Shown: positions 44,740-54,011 of the stretch, in pieces
How positions within the stretch are numbered: position 1 is the first letter of the stretch
Layout of the letters: every line of letters begins with the position of its first letter
NCBI GenBank assembly: GCA_030698405.1
Contig: JAUYMU010000005.1
Coordinates: 1-64,000 of the forward strand
Source: Bacteroidota bacterium
GTDB lineage: Bacteria; Bacteroidota; Bacteroidia; Bacteroidales; Prolixibacteraceae
Length of the DNA stretch: 64,000 bases
Reading direction: 5' to 3'
Program-made: the position numbers and the translations under genes
Notes under the pieces: generated by a model
The model's database searches: none
Told to the model about the DNA's origin: nothing
What the model saw: the letters and a program-made list of their open reading frames with translations, nothing else

Positions 44740-47412
44740 CTATCTCACAAATTGCGCTATCAAAAATGCAAAGCTGTTGGTACGGCTGACAGATGAATGC
44801 GGAATGATGCCATATTTCCACGGCTTTCCACTATTTTGAGAGGTGTAGTCGGTGGCATGTTTACAGTACTTTTCGGCGGCTTGTTTCTTAGCTTGCACGT
44901 CTAAAGCATCAACTTGTGTTGACATTTTTGTTTCGAGCATGTAAATAGTGTCTGCGGTTTCAATGATAAAATCGGGTTCGTACCGCTTTGAATTGTGGTC
45001 CCAATATATTCGGAATTGATTGGGCGATGGGCGTAGCCATTTAATTACCTGTTTGTCGTTTTCGAGAATGAATGCCAAATCCTGCTCGGTTTTGGAATCG
45101 AACTTGTACTCGAAATGACAGGCTTTCTCAAATCCGCGGAATACATACCGGGGAATGGAACTTGTCGGACTTATTGTATCCCGGTAGTCGCGATATCCTT
45201 CGTTAATCAATGCCGAAAAATTCCACTGTTCGATCTTTACAAATGGAAAAACTTTCGGATCGACATATTCAGCGCCTGAAATTACAAAGTGCTTTTTCAT
45301 TTGCAGATATATTTTCTCGGCAATGGCTGTTTTAAACTGAAAGACCACTTTGCTGATGTCTTCCGATTCATTCAGGTTATTTTTTAATGCGGTGTAAGCT
45401 TGTTTTGCCAGATGGTATAATAATTCCGCATTGTCGTCATAATCAATTTCAGGATAGTTGATCAGTTCCGAAATGATCAGCTTAACCGGATCACCATAAT
45501 AGCCGCTTGATTTCGCCTGAACGGTATCAATCACATGATCTTTCAGGTTCATGCGGATGATTTCCTGATCGAGTGCATGATAGGTAAATTCTGATGTATC
45601 GAGGTCGAAAAGAGAAAAGCTGATCGTAGTGTCGGCCTGTGAAAGCACCATTCGGGGAATTTCAATGATGTTGTTTTTGAACTCCGTCACCATTGCATCA
45701 TAAACGGTTTTGGCTTCTTCAACAATTTGATCGGCAAACAAATTCCCCTGCCCTTTTGCGAGATTTTCCTGAATCTGACGAATCACTTTGCGTTTTACTT
45801 CTTCTTTCCGCAAATCATCCACTTTTGTAATGCCCGGCAATGAGTTGAAATCGGGCAATACCTGAATAATCGCTTTTTTTGCATCAACATTGTTTTGTGC
45901 GATCTGTTTTTGCTGAACGTCAACAATTTTGTCAATCCGCTTTTGATCTTCAGCAAACCGGGTTTCGATGGTAGGTTTCGAAGTAATTACTTCGGTCTTC
46001 GACTTTAAATCATCGAACGGAATTTCCACAAAACTCATTTTATTCAGCACAGAATTGGGATCGTTGGCCGCTGCAATTACCGCATCGAAATTCTCATGTG
46101 CAACTACGGTCAGTTTATCGATCTTGTCAACTCCGGTGCGTTTGCCATCAAATGGAAGGCGCAAACCACGACCGATGGTTTGTTCTACCAAAATGGCTGC
46201 ATTGGCTGCCCTAAGCGGAACAATGGTGTAAAGATTGGTTACGTCCCATCCTTCTTTCAGCATATTTACATGGATGACCACTTCAATCTGACTTTCCTGA
46301 TTCTCTAAATTCAAAAACTGTTCTTCAATTCCTCCGTCTTTTTTTGTTGTCGAGTCAATCTGTAGCACTTTGTCCCGGTATTCGCCTTCATAGAAATCAT
46401 CCGAATTGATCAGGTCATATATTTCCCTGGCATGAGTAGTGTCTTTACAAACCACCAGAATGAAAGGTTTTACCAATTTTACGTTTTCATTCAGGGAATA
46501 AACTTCCAATTCTTTTTTGGTATCCTGATGAATGCTTATGGCATCTTCCAGCTTGATAATTTCCAATTCGCGATCGGACATGCTTCCACGCTGAAAATCT
46601 TTGCGTTTGGCAATGGCCGGGTTTTTTACGTATTTCCCATCAGACAATGCCTGGGCTAAAGAGTATTCGTAAACTATGTTTTTGAATTGATTGTTGTTAT
46701 CGTCAAGCGGGGTTGCTGTTAGTTCCAAACCTAAAATCGGTTTCAATTCGTTGATTGCATTCTTTGAACGGTCAGCGTGATAACGGTGGGCTTCGTCCAT
46801 CAGGATGACCAAATCATCGAGATTGGAAAGGTATTCCCAATAGGATTGACCTAAATATTCGGAAAGCCGTTTGATGCGTGGAGCCAGACTTACTCCACCT
46901 TGATTGGTTCCGCGTGTTTCAGAATTAAACTTTGAGATGTTGAAAATATTGATTCGGATTTCCTGATCGCCAAACAAAGCTCCCTGCTGTGCATAGTTGT
47001 CGCCGGTGATGATAACCGGACGGTTGTGCACAAACTCCGAAATCCCTGCAAAAACGTATTTGTAATAAGCAGGATTTCCAAAATCTTCAATCAGCTTGTT
47101 GTAAATGGTGAGGTTGGGAGCCAAAACAAAGAAATTGCGTACTCCTTTTGCCAAATGCAGATATGCAATGCAAGCTCCCATTAAACGGGTTTTGCCCACT
47201 CCGGTAGCGATGGAGAATGCCAACGATGGAAACTCCCGTTCGAAATCGGTACACGTGGGATAAAGCGCTTTCACTTTGGCAAGCTCGTCGGGCAGCGAAA
47301 CTTCCTTTTTTAAGGAAAGCTGGTCGGTGAGAGTTGCAACAATGTCTAAAGAATCTTGTAAAGGGTCGCGAAGCGAAAGGCGTTGTTTGATGTAGTTGGC
47401 TATGTTGTTCAT
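44740..47412 (-). CDS. Type III restriction enzyme, Res subunit
   Basis: An 890-residue SF2 helicase-nuclease that cuts DNA with Mod. Walker A is SIATGVGKTRLMGA (about residue 70), Walker B is the DEAH in LVILMDEAHRYH, motif III LTATPLDDN, and motif VI VEQTIGRGLRLPF. The C-terminal nuclease has the PD-(D/E)XK pattern YEPDFIIETADTIYMLETK. It starts 12 bases after the mod stop in a leftward operon. All expected active-site residues appear present. Confidence 0.94.
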   Translation of the reverse strand: MNNIANYIKQRLSLRDPLQDSLDIVATLTDQLSLKKEVSLPDELAKVKALYPTCTDFEREFPSLAFSIATGVGKTRLMGACIAYLHLAKGVRNFFVLAPNLTIYNKLIEDFGNPAYYKYVFAGISEFVHNRPVIITGDNYAQQGALFGDQEIRINIFNISKFNSETRGTNQGGVSLAPRIKRLSEYLGQSYWEYLSNLDDLVILMDEAHRYHADRSKNAINELKPILGLELTATPLDDNNNQFKNIVYEYSLAQALSDGKYVKNPAIAKRKDFQRGSMSDRELEIIKLEDAISIHQDTKKELEVYSLNENVKLVKPFILVVCKDTTHAREIYDLINSDDFYEGEYRDKVLQIDSTTKKDGGIEEQFLNLENQESQIEVVIHVNMLKEGWDVTNLYTIVPLRAANAAILVEQTIGRGLRLPFDGKRTGVDKIDKLTVVAHENFDAVIAAANDPNSVLNKMSFVEIPFDDLKSKTEVITSKPTIETRFAEDQKRIDKIVDVQQKQIAQNNVDAKKAIIQVLPDFNSLPGITKVDDLRKEEVKRKVIRQIQENLAKGQGNLFADQIVEEAKTVYDAMVTEFKNNIIEIPRMVLSQADTTISFSLFDLDTSEFTYHALDQEIIRMNLKDHVIDTVQAKSSGYYGDPVKLIISELINYPEIDYDDNAELLYHLAKQAYTALKNNLNESEDISKVVFQFKTAIAEKIYLQMKKHFVISGAEYVDPKVFPFVKIEQWNFSALINEGYRDYRDTISPTSSIPRYVFRGFEKACHFEYKFDSKTEQDLAFILENDKQVIKWLRPSPNQFRIYWDHNSKRYEPDFIIETADTIYMLETKMSTQVDALDVQAKKQAAEKYCKHATDYTSQNSGKPWKYGIIPHSSVSRTNSFAFLIAQFVR

Positions 47413-47423
47413 GTGCTATTCGA

Positions 47424-49229
47424 TTAGTCGAAAAGAGATGTTTGACGGTTCGTTTGATTTATTTCCTGAACGCTGCGTTTATCTTTTTTTGCAGGCTTTG
47501 TGACTGGAATCTCTGCTTGCGAAACCGGAAAATCCAAGTCTTCGGATTGTTCTTCAACCGGCATGTTTACAATATTTAGGCTGTAGTCGTCTCGGCCAAA
47601 CTCACAACGACCCAACAACATCTGCGGTATCTTTTTAATGGAGATGTTGGTATATTTGCTTTTACATTCCTTCTGAAATGCTTTGCAGCAAATCATCAGA
47701 CTTTCGCCCGGCAGCATTTCGTCGTGGATTTGGTCGAGGGTTTCGACGGTGATAAACTGCGTGGTTGTGAAAATATAGTCGTTCTCGCTACTGTTGCCCT
47801 GTTTCCAATAAAGCGTTTCGTGTGGATTGAACCGAAACCCTTCCTGTTTGGCCGTTGCAGCAGCCAGCATTTGCGCGTTGTACTCGCTGCTGATGACCCA
47901 ATTACCAAATTTATCCTGGTTCAGCAAGCTTGGAGCTAGGGTATAGAATTTGAACCCGCCACCGCCTTGCCAGTTTACCGCCTTGCTAATACCCCTTTGC
48001 TCTCCATGAATTACAGATTTCAGTCTGGGCACACAATGAGATTTGGCATGTTCGCCAAGCTCAATACCTATCCATTTGCGGTTCATTTTTGTTGCAACTG
48101 CCGCAGTTGAGCCACTTCCTAAAAAACTATCCAGAACAATATCATTTTCATTTGAAGCAAGCAAAAGGATTCTCTGTATAAGTTTCTCTGGTTTCTTTCC
48201 TTTTCTAAATTCTACACCACCTTCGTTATGCAAATCGTTTGGCAAAACATCGTCCCAGATATCGGTTAGGGGCTCACTAAAACTTAATTCACCATCAATC
48301 ATAGATAGTCTATCCTTTACAAACAAAATTAACTTACCATGATTAATGTAATATGGTCTTTTCCCCTCCCTTTCAAGTAGGTAAGTTTTACCAGTATCAA
48401 TTTCTGATTGTTTCTTTAAAATTGTTGCTTGCTTACTTACACTTTTTTCATCTAGAGTGGCAAATTGAACTATACGATGTGCATTTTTATAAACAAAATT
48501 TTCCAATGTATTTTCATATTCACCACCAAAATGTTTTTTCAACAAAGTACTCTTGATTCCAACTTCTTGAGCAAATGCTTGAAGCAATGGGATAAATCTC
48601 CATTGCGAAAAATCATCATCAAAATTTTCAATATAAGTTCCATACCTATCGTCTCGATCCTTTTGTCTTGATAATCTATTTGGTATCCATTTCATCGCAT
48701 TCTTTGTATAAATGAGAATGAACTCTGAAATATTTACAAGGCCAGGATTAATAACTTTTGCGCCTGTTACAGATCCTCGTTTTATAATGATAATATTCTT
48801 CCTGTTTTTTCTTTGAAAAACTTCATCCATTAATACCTGTAAGTAAGCCATTTCGTTGTTGTCGATTGAAACATAGATAGATCCATCTTCAGAAAGTAGA
48901 TTTCTAAGTATTTCTAACCTCGGTTTCATCATACACAACCATTCAGAATGTTCTAATCCATCCTCATAACCAACCTCTTTGCCATCTGCATCTATGCGAG
49001 AACCTGTGTTATACGGTGGGTCGATATAAATGCACTTAACTTTGTTTGAGTAATCCTGTTCGAGGGCTTTAAGGGCAAGGAGATTATCTCCGTGAATTAG
49101 CATATTGCCTGTATTGGTATTCCCGTAGCTGTATTCGGGTTGCTCAATCAGGATTCGGGGTTCGAGCTTGGGTTCTTCGCCTTTGCCAATCCAGGTGAGT
49201 TCGAGTTTTTGGAGTTTATTTGCGGTCAT
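47424..49229 (-). CDS. Type III DNA methyltransferase, Mod subunit
   Basis: A 601-residue beta-class N6-adenine methyltransferase. Catalytic motif IV CIYIDPPYNTGS is near residue 90, and AdoMet motif I LDSFLGSGSTAAVA comes after the target-recognition region, the order expected for Mod. The stretch between (about 130-350) is the variable recognition domain and is more A/T-rich. It gives sequence specificity to Res. Upstream lies an unusual 180-base gap with a candidate small RNA on the other strand. Confidence 0.95.
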   Translation of the reverse strand: MTANKLQKLELTWIGKGEEPKLEPRILIEQPEYSYGNTNTGNMLIHGDNLLALKALEQDYSNKVKCIYIDPPYNTGSRIDADGKEVGYEDGLEHSEWLCMMKPRLEILRNLLSEDGSIYVSIDNNEMAYLQVLMDEVFQRKNRKNIIIIKRGSVTGAKVINPGLVNISEFILIYTKNAMKWIPNRLSRQKDRDDRYGTYIENFDDDFSQWRFIPLLQAFAQEVGIKSTLLKKHFGGEYENTLENFVYKNAHRIVQFATLDEKSVSKQATILKKQSEIDTGKTYLLEREGKRPYYINHGKLILFVKDRLSMIDGELSFSEPLTDIWDDVLPNDLHNEGGVEFRKGKKPEKLIQRILLLASNENDIVLDSFLGSGSTAAVATKMNRKWIGIELGEHAKSHCVPRLKSVIHGEQRGISKAVNWQGGGGFKFYTLAPSLLNQDKFGNWVISSEYNAQMLAAATAKQEGFRFNPHETLYWKQGNSSENDYIFTTTQFITVETLDQIHDEMLPGESLMICCKAFQKECKSKYTNISIKKIPQMLLGRCEFGRDDYSLNIVNMPVEEQSEDLDFPVSQAEIPVTKPAKKDKRSVQEINQTNRQTSLFD

Positions 49230-49306
49230 ATCGCGTTCCTCAATTATATCTGGTATATTTTGTTTTGTAATGTTTAATTCCTAAGGTTTACCTTTAGTTT
49301 TTTCCC

Positions 49307-49314
49307 TACATTTG
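49307..49314 (+). promoter_or_regulatory. Plus-strand -7 element of the candidate small RNA
   Basis: TACATTTG fits TAnnTTTG and faces right, opposite to the surrounding genes. No good -33 TTTG is seen at the usual distance, so support is moderate. Confidence 0.4.
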
Positions 49315-49319
49315 ACACG

Positions 49320-49403
49320 TAATACTTGTTCAAGCCTCTTCACACTTGTGTGAACGTAATCAAGTGAAAGATTTAAAGCCTGCTGAAAAGCGGGCTTTTT
49401 TAT
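49320..49403 (+). ncRNA. Candidate small RNA antisense-oriented in the higA-mod gap
   Basis: About 84 bases start just after a -7 box and end at a terminator. Inside are CTTGTTCAAG, a perfect hairpin TTCACAC-TT-GTGTGAA (49339-49354), and the terminator AAGCCTGC-TGAAAA-GCGGGCTT followed by TTTT (49376-49401). No rightward gene explains this terminator. There is no ORF of note. It could act on the Mod leader, which is transcribed across the same bases on the other strand. No known RNA family is recognised. Confidence 0.45.
49376..49403 (+). terminator. Orphan plus-strand terminator
   Basis: AAGCCTGC, loop TGAAAA, GCGGGCTT (one T-G pair), then TTTT. It points right, ahead of the higA stop, so it cannot serve the leftward genes well. 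Confidence 0.7.
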
Positions 49404-49411
49404 TTCCAAAT

Positions 49412-50521
49412 TTATCCCAATTCTATTTTTTTAAAAAAGCCCAATGCCCATCCTTGCTGATTTAATTTGACATTATTTCTGGCAATTCGTCCCATGATAC
49501 ATGCAGGGTGGGTATTGTATTTTTCAGCCAGGCGATTGAGATCGGATGGTCTTGACAGTGGAAAATAGCTTCTGATTTCAGTTTCCTGCTCATGGGTTAA
49601 GGTATATTCAATGGCCACTTCGTCGGCTTCCTTTTCTTTTTTCATCGATTCCTGAGTGTGTTGAAGTCCTTCGATAAAAGTGGCTTTTTTGCCATGTTTT
49701 AAAATGTGACCAGCTTCGTGAAAAAAGGTAAACCAAAAAATGTCATTTCGCTTGTACCTATTTGACAATTGAATGACCGGAGTATCTTTTTCCCAATGGG
49801 TTGAGCCATGTAAGGATGCACCGGGCAAGCAAGGTGTATGCACTACTTTTACTCCGGCTTCATTACAAAGCATGGTAAGCTGTGCGAAAAAATCATCGGG
49901 TTGATTAATCGAAAGCGATTTAATTTTCTTCAGGTTTTCTTTAAAAGTAGAAGCAGAATATGGTGCAATGTTTAATTCGTAAGCTTGCAATTCACCTTTC
50001 CGTAACCATGAAGCAATTGCAAATTTGTTGGACAAACCGTGTGAATCCGTTCTAAAATCAGCATATTGAAACTTCGGTTGATACACGGGTTCAAATCCTT
50101 CTGTTCCTGAAATGGACAGAAATGAAAGAATTGCTTCCATCTTTGAGATTATTGTGTTTTCAAAATCGATCCATTGCAATTTTTTCATAGCCAACAATGG
50201 AAAATTCAGGAGCCATTCAGCTTCATTCAGAAGCTTTTCGGCCTCCGCAATTTCGGCCAAGTCCAGTCTGTATTGTTTTTCATAACTTAACCAAAAGGCA
50301 GCAGAAGGGCCAATAACTCTTTCAAGCTGAATAGCGGTTTCTGGTGTAATGGCTGCCTTCCCCATAATAATTTCGTTTATGGTTTTCAATGGTCTTCCCA
50401 TTCTCAATGCTAAATCTGATTGTGAAAGACCTTTTGCTTTAATGGTTTCCAACAAAGTATCACCTGGGCAGGATATAACTTCTTTTGCGTCATTAATATC
50501 TTGTAGTGTTTTGTACTTCAT
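49412..50521 (-). CDS. HigA-type antitoxin fused to an ImmA/IrrE-like metallopeptidase domain
   Basis: A 369-residue protein. The N-terminal 85 residues are an XRE helix-turn-helix of the HigA group (GDTLLETIKAKGLSQSDLALRMGRPLKTINEI). The C-terminal part, about 190-340, is an ImmA/IrrE-type zinc peptidase with HEAGHILKHG. The antitoxin part binds DNA and should repress the operon; the peptidase part may cleave a partner protein in response to a signal. It starts 9 bases after the higB stop. This long form is common among antitoxins near defence genes. Confidence 0.9.
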   Translation of the reverse strand: MKYKTLQDINDAKEVISCPGDTLLETIKAKGLSQSDLALRMGRPLKTINEIIMGKAAITPETAIQLERVIGPSAAFWLSYEKQYRLDLAEIAEAEKLLNEAEWLLNFPLLAMKKLQWIDFENTIISKMEAILSFLSISGTEGFEPVYQPKFQYADFRTDSHGLSNKFAIASWLRKGELQAYELNIAPYSASTFKENLKKIKSLSINQPDDFFAQLTMLCNEAGVKVVHTPCLPGASLHGSTHWEKDTPVIQLSNRYKRNDIFWFTFFHEAGHILKHGKKATFIEGLQHTQESMKKEKEADEVAIEYTLTHEQETEIRSYFPLSRPSDLNRLAEKYNTHPACIMGRIARNNVKLNQQGWALGFFKKIELG

Positions 50522-50530
50522 GATTTTGAA

Positions 50531-50872
50531 TTATTTTTTGTGGTAATCGTATGCAATTTCAATAATAGTAACTTCGGTGACTTTTGTCCAGTCTAAGCCT
50601 CCATCAGTTTTCAAAGGAATGGGGTCGTTTGCAGGTTTAAAAATTATTCGGTGGTTAACCGAAACATCAACAGCCAAATGACCTTCAAGATTTTGAAAAA
50701 GCTCATGGCAATTTGCCTGTGGCAGAAAACGCATATCTTCGAGCGAAGTGGCATGTGTTAGTTCATTAATTCTGGTATTTACATCTTTGGCCATTGTGCC
50801 ATAGTTTTTTTTTATGGCAGACAGATTAGCAACGGTTTTACCCAGTTTATTAGGTTTATATGTTATTATCAT
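50531..50872 (-). CDS. HigB/RelE-type toxin
   Basis: A 113-residue basic protein with the RelE-fold pattern of HigB killers: KTVANLSAIKKNYGTMAKDV (helices), MRFLPQANCHELFQNLEG, then VSVNHRIIFKPA with the RNA-contacting basic strand, and a C-terminal VTIIEIAYDYHKK. Relatives cut mRNA on the ribosome. Order toxin then antitoxin is typical for HigBA. A palindrome upstream is the likely operator. Confidence 0.88.
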   Translation of the reverse strand: MIITYKPNKLGKTVANLSAIKKNYGTMAKDVNTRINELTHATSLEDMRFLPQANCHELFQNLEGHLAVDVSVNHRIIFKPANDPIPLKTDGGLDWTKVTEVTIIEIAYDYHKK

Positions 50873-50892
50873 GCAAAGATATTTATATATTT

Positions 50893-50911
50893 ATTAACCC
50901 CAAGGGTTAAT
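50893..50911. promoter_or_regulatory. Probable HigA operator upstream of higB
   Basis: ATTAACCC-CAA-GGGTTAAT is a perfect 8-bp inverted repeat centred about 30 bases upstream of the higB ATG and touching the helicase stop. Its place and size suit binding by the HigA helix-turn-helix, as in other autoregulated toxin-antitoxin pairs. Confidence 0.55.
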
Positions 50912-53820
50912 CAAATTAATTTCCATTTAATGGTGAACAATTCTTTTATTTCGGTTTTTTGCTTCAACCGTTTTTCAATATCGGTCAATAAATCTTCTTT
51001 TTTCTGATCAATCAAGTCCTGTGCTTCGTATAGCGACAAGCGTTTTTCGCTGCGTTTCTTTTCGAGTTCTTTAATGTGTCGCTGCGCTTTTACTTTCTGC
51101 TCCAGGTTCATCATTTTTTTTGCTTCCGATTTCCGGAGTTTTATTTCTGCATCCAAATCATCGATTTCACGCGACAAACTAATTTTCATATCATCAGCCC
51201 ATTGGTCGAGTTTATCCATTTCGGTATCGAAGAAATCACGATTCCGGTTGATATTTTCATTTAAAATTATTCCACGTTCCTGCAAACTGATCTCTTCAAA
51301 CCTTGACTTTTGTTCGTCGGTAAGATAGATAGAATGGTCTGAAACCTCAGCCGGTAATGAAAAAAACTGTTGGGATGTTTCGGTATCAACTATTTCCCCA
51401 TCATCCATTTGATTGGCGAAAATGATATAATCCTCCTCCTCAAATGAGGAGATTGTAAAATATGTAACCTTCAACCAGCCCGATTTGCCCACCAAATTTT
51501 TCAATACAGTTATTTGTGTCGGTGTGTTGGTATAATCAAATGTTAACTGCTTAACAGGTGTATTTGCTTGTCTGCAAGTTTCAAGTATTCTTTTGGCTAA
51601 TGGATGACCAATACGATAAATGTTGGTATCATCAGGAACCGGAATGTCTGATTTTCGTTGACCAAGTTTCGGTTTTAATATGATGTAAGGACCAGGGTGT
51701 ATTTTTTCACTTTCAAATGGATTTGTATTGAGTTTGAAAGAATAGTCTTCGTCGCTGAATGATGCGTAATCTTTCAAATAATATTGGGTAACCTTCCAAA
51801 GATGTTGCTCAAAAAGATTAAGATATCCCTTTGTTTCTTCAAAACTCACCTTTAATTTCCGGATTACTTCCTGATCAACGTTTTCAAGTAATTTATTGCG
51901 AGTTTCCCGGTATCGATCAATCTTTTCGGAATGTAATTCTTCATCCAGTTCATCAAATCGTTGTTGAATGGTTTCATTATCGCGACATTCCAAAAGAATC
52001 TTTGCAATGCGTTTTTCAAAATCAACACCGCTTCCGATGGCTCCCAATACTTCATCGCTGGCCCCAAATACACCATCAAACAACTTGAATTTATCGCGTA
52101 ATAGCTGGTAAACCCTTTGATCAGCGGCATTGGCCTTGTTCAGAAAATTAACCACAACAACATCATGTTTTTGACCGTATCGATGACAGCGGCCAATTCG
52201 TTGTTCTATTCGTTGCGGATTCCAGGGTAAATCATAATTTACAACCAACGAACAAAATTGTAAGTTAATACCTTCGGCAGCAGCTTCAGTGGCAATCATT
52301 ATTGTTGCTTCATCCCGAAAATTATCAACCAGTGCAGCTCGTTTGTCGGCAGTAGGTGAACCTGAAATCCGGTCGGTACCTTTGTGCTTTATCAACCAAT
52401 CTTTATAGATTTTCTGTGACTGGGCATCGTTATTTGTTCCATTGAACAAAACAACCTCACCTTCATAATCACTTCCTCTTGCATTCAGCAGGTTGTAAAT
52501 AAATTCCTGTGTTCGTCTGGATTCAGTGAAAATCAAAGCCTTTCTATTAGCTCCAATCTCACTCAATGTCTCAAAGCCTCTTTCAAGGGCTGTGAAAAGC
52601 TTGTCTGCCTTGGTGTTTTTCTTGATATTGTAAGCCAAATCACGGAACTCAATCAAATATTCAATTTCAGATTTTATGTCATCAATTTCAGATTCTGACA
52701 GTTGTTCAGCTTCTTCGACAATTGTATCAGCTTCGTCATCATCCGGCCATTCTTCTTTTATTTCCTCAAATTCTTCGAAATCTTCAGCAACTACATTTTC
52801 AAGGTTATTGTCTGTAATCAGTCCTTCCAATCGGGCGACCAATGATGAGAGTGTGCCATGAATTGCATAAGATGATGAAGCCAAAAGCTTCCGTAGAATC
52901 AACGTCATCAATTGTCGTTGCGAACGAGGTAAGGCATATAATTTATCCCGTTGAAGATATTCGCTTACACCATTGTAAAGATTTTGTTCATCTTCGGTTG
53001 GATAGAAATCTTCAACCAATGCCCTTCGTTCTGTGTATTCAATATAACCCAAAACTTGTCGGCGAAGTGTGCGCTGACAAATGGGGACTAACCGTCTGCG
53101 AAGTTCTTCATAATTTTCTTCATCAATCAGTCGCGAAAATTGGCTTTTAAAACTCTTTAAATCTCCAAAAATATAATCATCAATAATGCTAACCAGACCA
53201 TATAATTCGAGAATAGAATTTTGTAATGGAGTGGCAGTCAGGAGTACCTTTTTCCGTTCATGGATAGCATTCTTTATTGAAATGCCGATACGGTTTGAAG
53301 ATTTATAGACATTTCGCAAGCGGTGTGCTTCATCAATGATAACCAAATCCCATTCAGTAAGTTTCACATAGAGTTCTTTGTTCCGGGCAAACTGGAAAGA
53401 ACAAATGACAATGTTTTTATTTGTATCAAAGGGATTGAAATGCCCTTTTTTGATCTCTTCATTAAATGACTTGTTCTCCATAATCAATGAAGGGAGAAAA
53501 AATTTATCTGCAAGTTCCTGGCTCCATTGTTTGCGTAAGTTTGATGGGCAAATAATTAGTAGTCTTCGTTTTCTTTCAGCCCATTGTTGAGAAAGAATTA
53601 TTCCAGCCTCAATTGTCTTCCCCAGACCTACTTCATCTGCTAACAAAGCTCCTTTTGAAAGTGGAGATTTGAAAGCAAAAAGAGCAGCATCAATCTGATG
53701 CGGATTTAAATCAACCTGGGCATCCTGAAGTGAAGCGGTTAGCTTGCCAATATCATTAGCTGACCTACGTTTTAATAGGTCGTACGAGAAATATTTTGCG
53801 TGATAGGAGGTTAATTGCAT
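50911..53820 (-). CDS. SNF2/RapA-like helicase of the type III island
   Basis: About 969 residues from the ATG at 53820 (MQLTSYHAKYFSYDLL). SNF2-type motifs: Walker A DEVGLGKTIEAG, DEAH in LVIIDEAHRLRN, LLTATPLQNS, and in the second lobe NLQFCSLVVNYDLPWNPQRIEQRIGRCHRYGQ. An acidic insert (about 390-430) splits the lobes. The C-terminal 150 residues are a long charged coiled coil. Such ancillary helicases accompany type III-like and DISARM systems; no other DISARM gene is here. It is the first gene of the leftward island. Confidence 0.92.
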   Translation of the reverse strand: MQLTSYHAKYFSYDLLKRRSANDIGKLTASLQDAQVDLNPHQIDAALFAFKSPLSKGALLADEVGLGKTIEAGIILSQQWAERKRRLLIICPSNLRKQWSQELADKFFLPSLIMENKSFNEEIKKGHFNPFDTNKNIVICSFQFARNKELYVKLTEWDLVIIDEAHRLRNVYKSSNRIGISIKNAIHERKKVLLTATPLQNSILELYGLVSIIDDYIFGDLKSFKSQFSRLIDEENYEELRRRLVPICQRTLRRQVLGYIEYTERRALVEDFYPTEDEQNLYNGVSEYLQRDKLYALPRSQRQLMTLILRKLLASSSYAIHGTLSSLVARLEGLITDNNLENVVAEDFEEFEEIKEEWPDDDEADTIVEEAEQLSESEIDDIKSEIEYLIEFRDLAYNIKKNTKADKLFTALERGFETLSEIGANRKALIFTESRRTQEFIYNLLNARGSDYEGEVVLFNGTNNDAQSQKIYKDWLIKHKGTDRISGSPTADKRAALVDNFRDEATIMIATEAAAEGINLQFCSLVVNYDLPWNPQRIEQRIGRCHRYGQKHDVVVVNFLNKANAADQRVYQLLRDKFKLFDGVFGASDEVLGAIGSGVDFEKRIAKILLECRDNETIQQRFDELDEELHSEKIDRYRETRNKLLENVDQEVIRKLKVSFEETKGYLNLFEQHLWKVTQYYLKDYASFSDEDYSFKLNTNPFESEKIHPGPYIILKPKLGQRKSDIPVPDDTNIYRIGHPLAKRILETCRQANTPVKQLTFDYTNTPTQITVLKNLVGKSGWLKVTYFTISSFEEEDYIIFANQMDDGEIVDTETSQQFFSLPAEVSDHSIYLTDEQKSRFEEISLQERGIILNENINRNRDFFDTEMDKLDQWADDMKISLSREIDDLDAEIKLRKSEAKKMMNLEQKVKAQRHIKELEKKRSEKRLSLYEAQDLIDQKKEDLLTDIEKRLKQKTEIKELFTIKWKLI

Positions 53821-54011
53821 TATAAAAACCGTTCTTTCTAACTTGAAATTTAAAAACCCAAAATAGACAAATAAATGCACTAAATTTTGGATTCGGTAAA
53901 TTTAGAAAAACGAACCTATTTATTGATAATAATATTGAATGATTTGTATTTTATCATAAAAGGTGAATCTAAACCTAATTTGGATAAACTTGTTATTCAG
54001 AAAAAACAATC

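Noticed and set aside
50911-53820. DrmD of a DISARM system
   Set aside because: drmA, drmB and drmC are absent; the neighbours are HigBA and type III Mod/Res.
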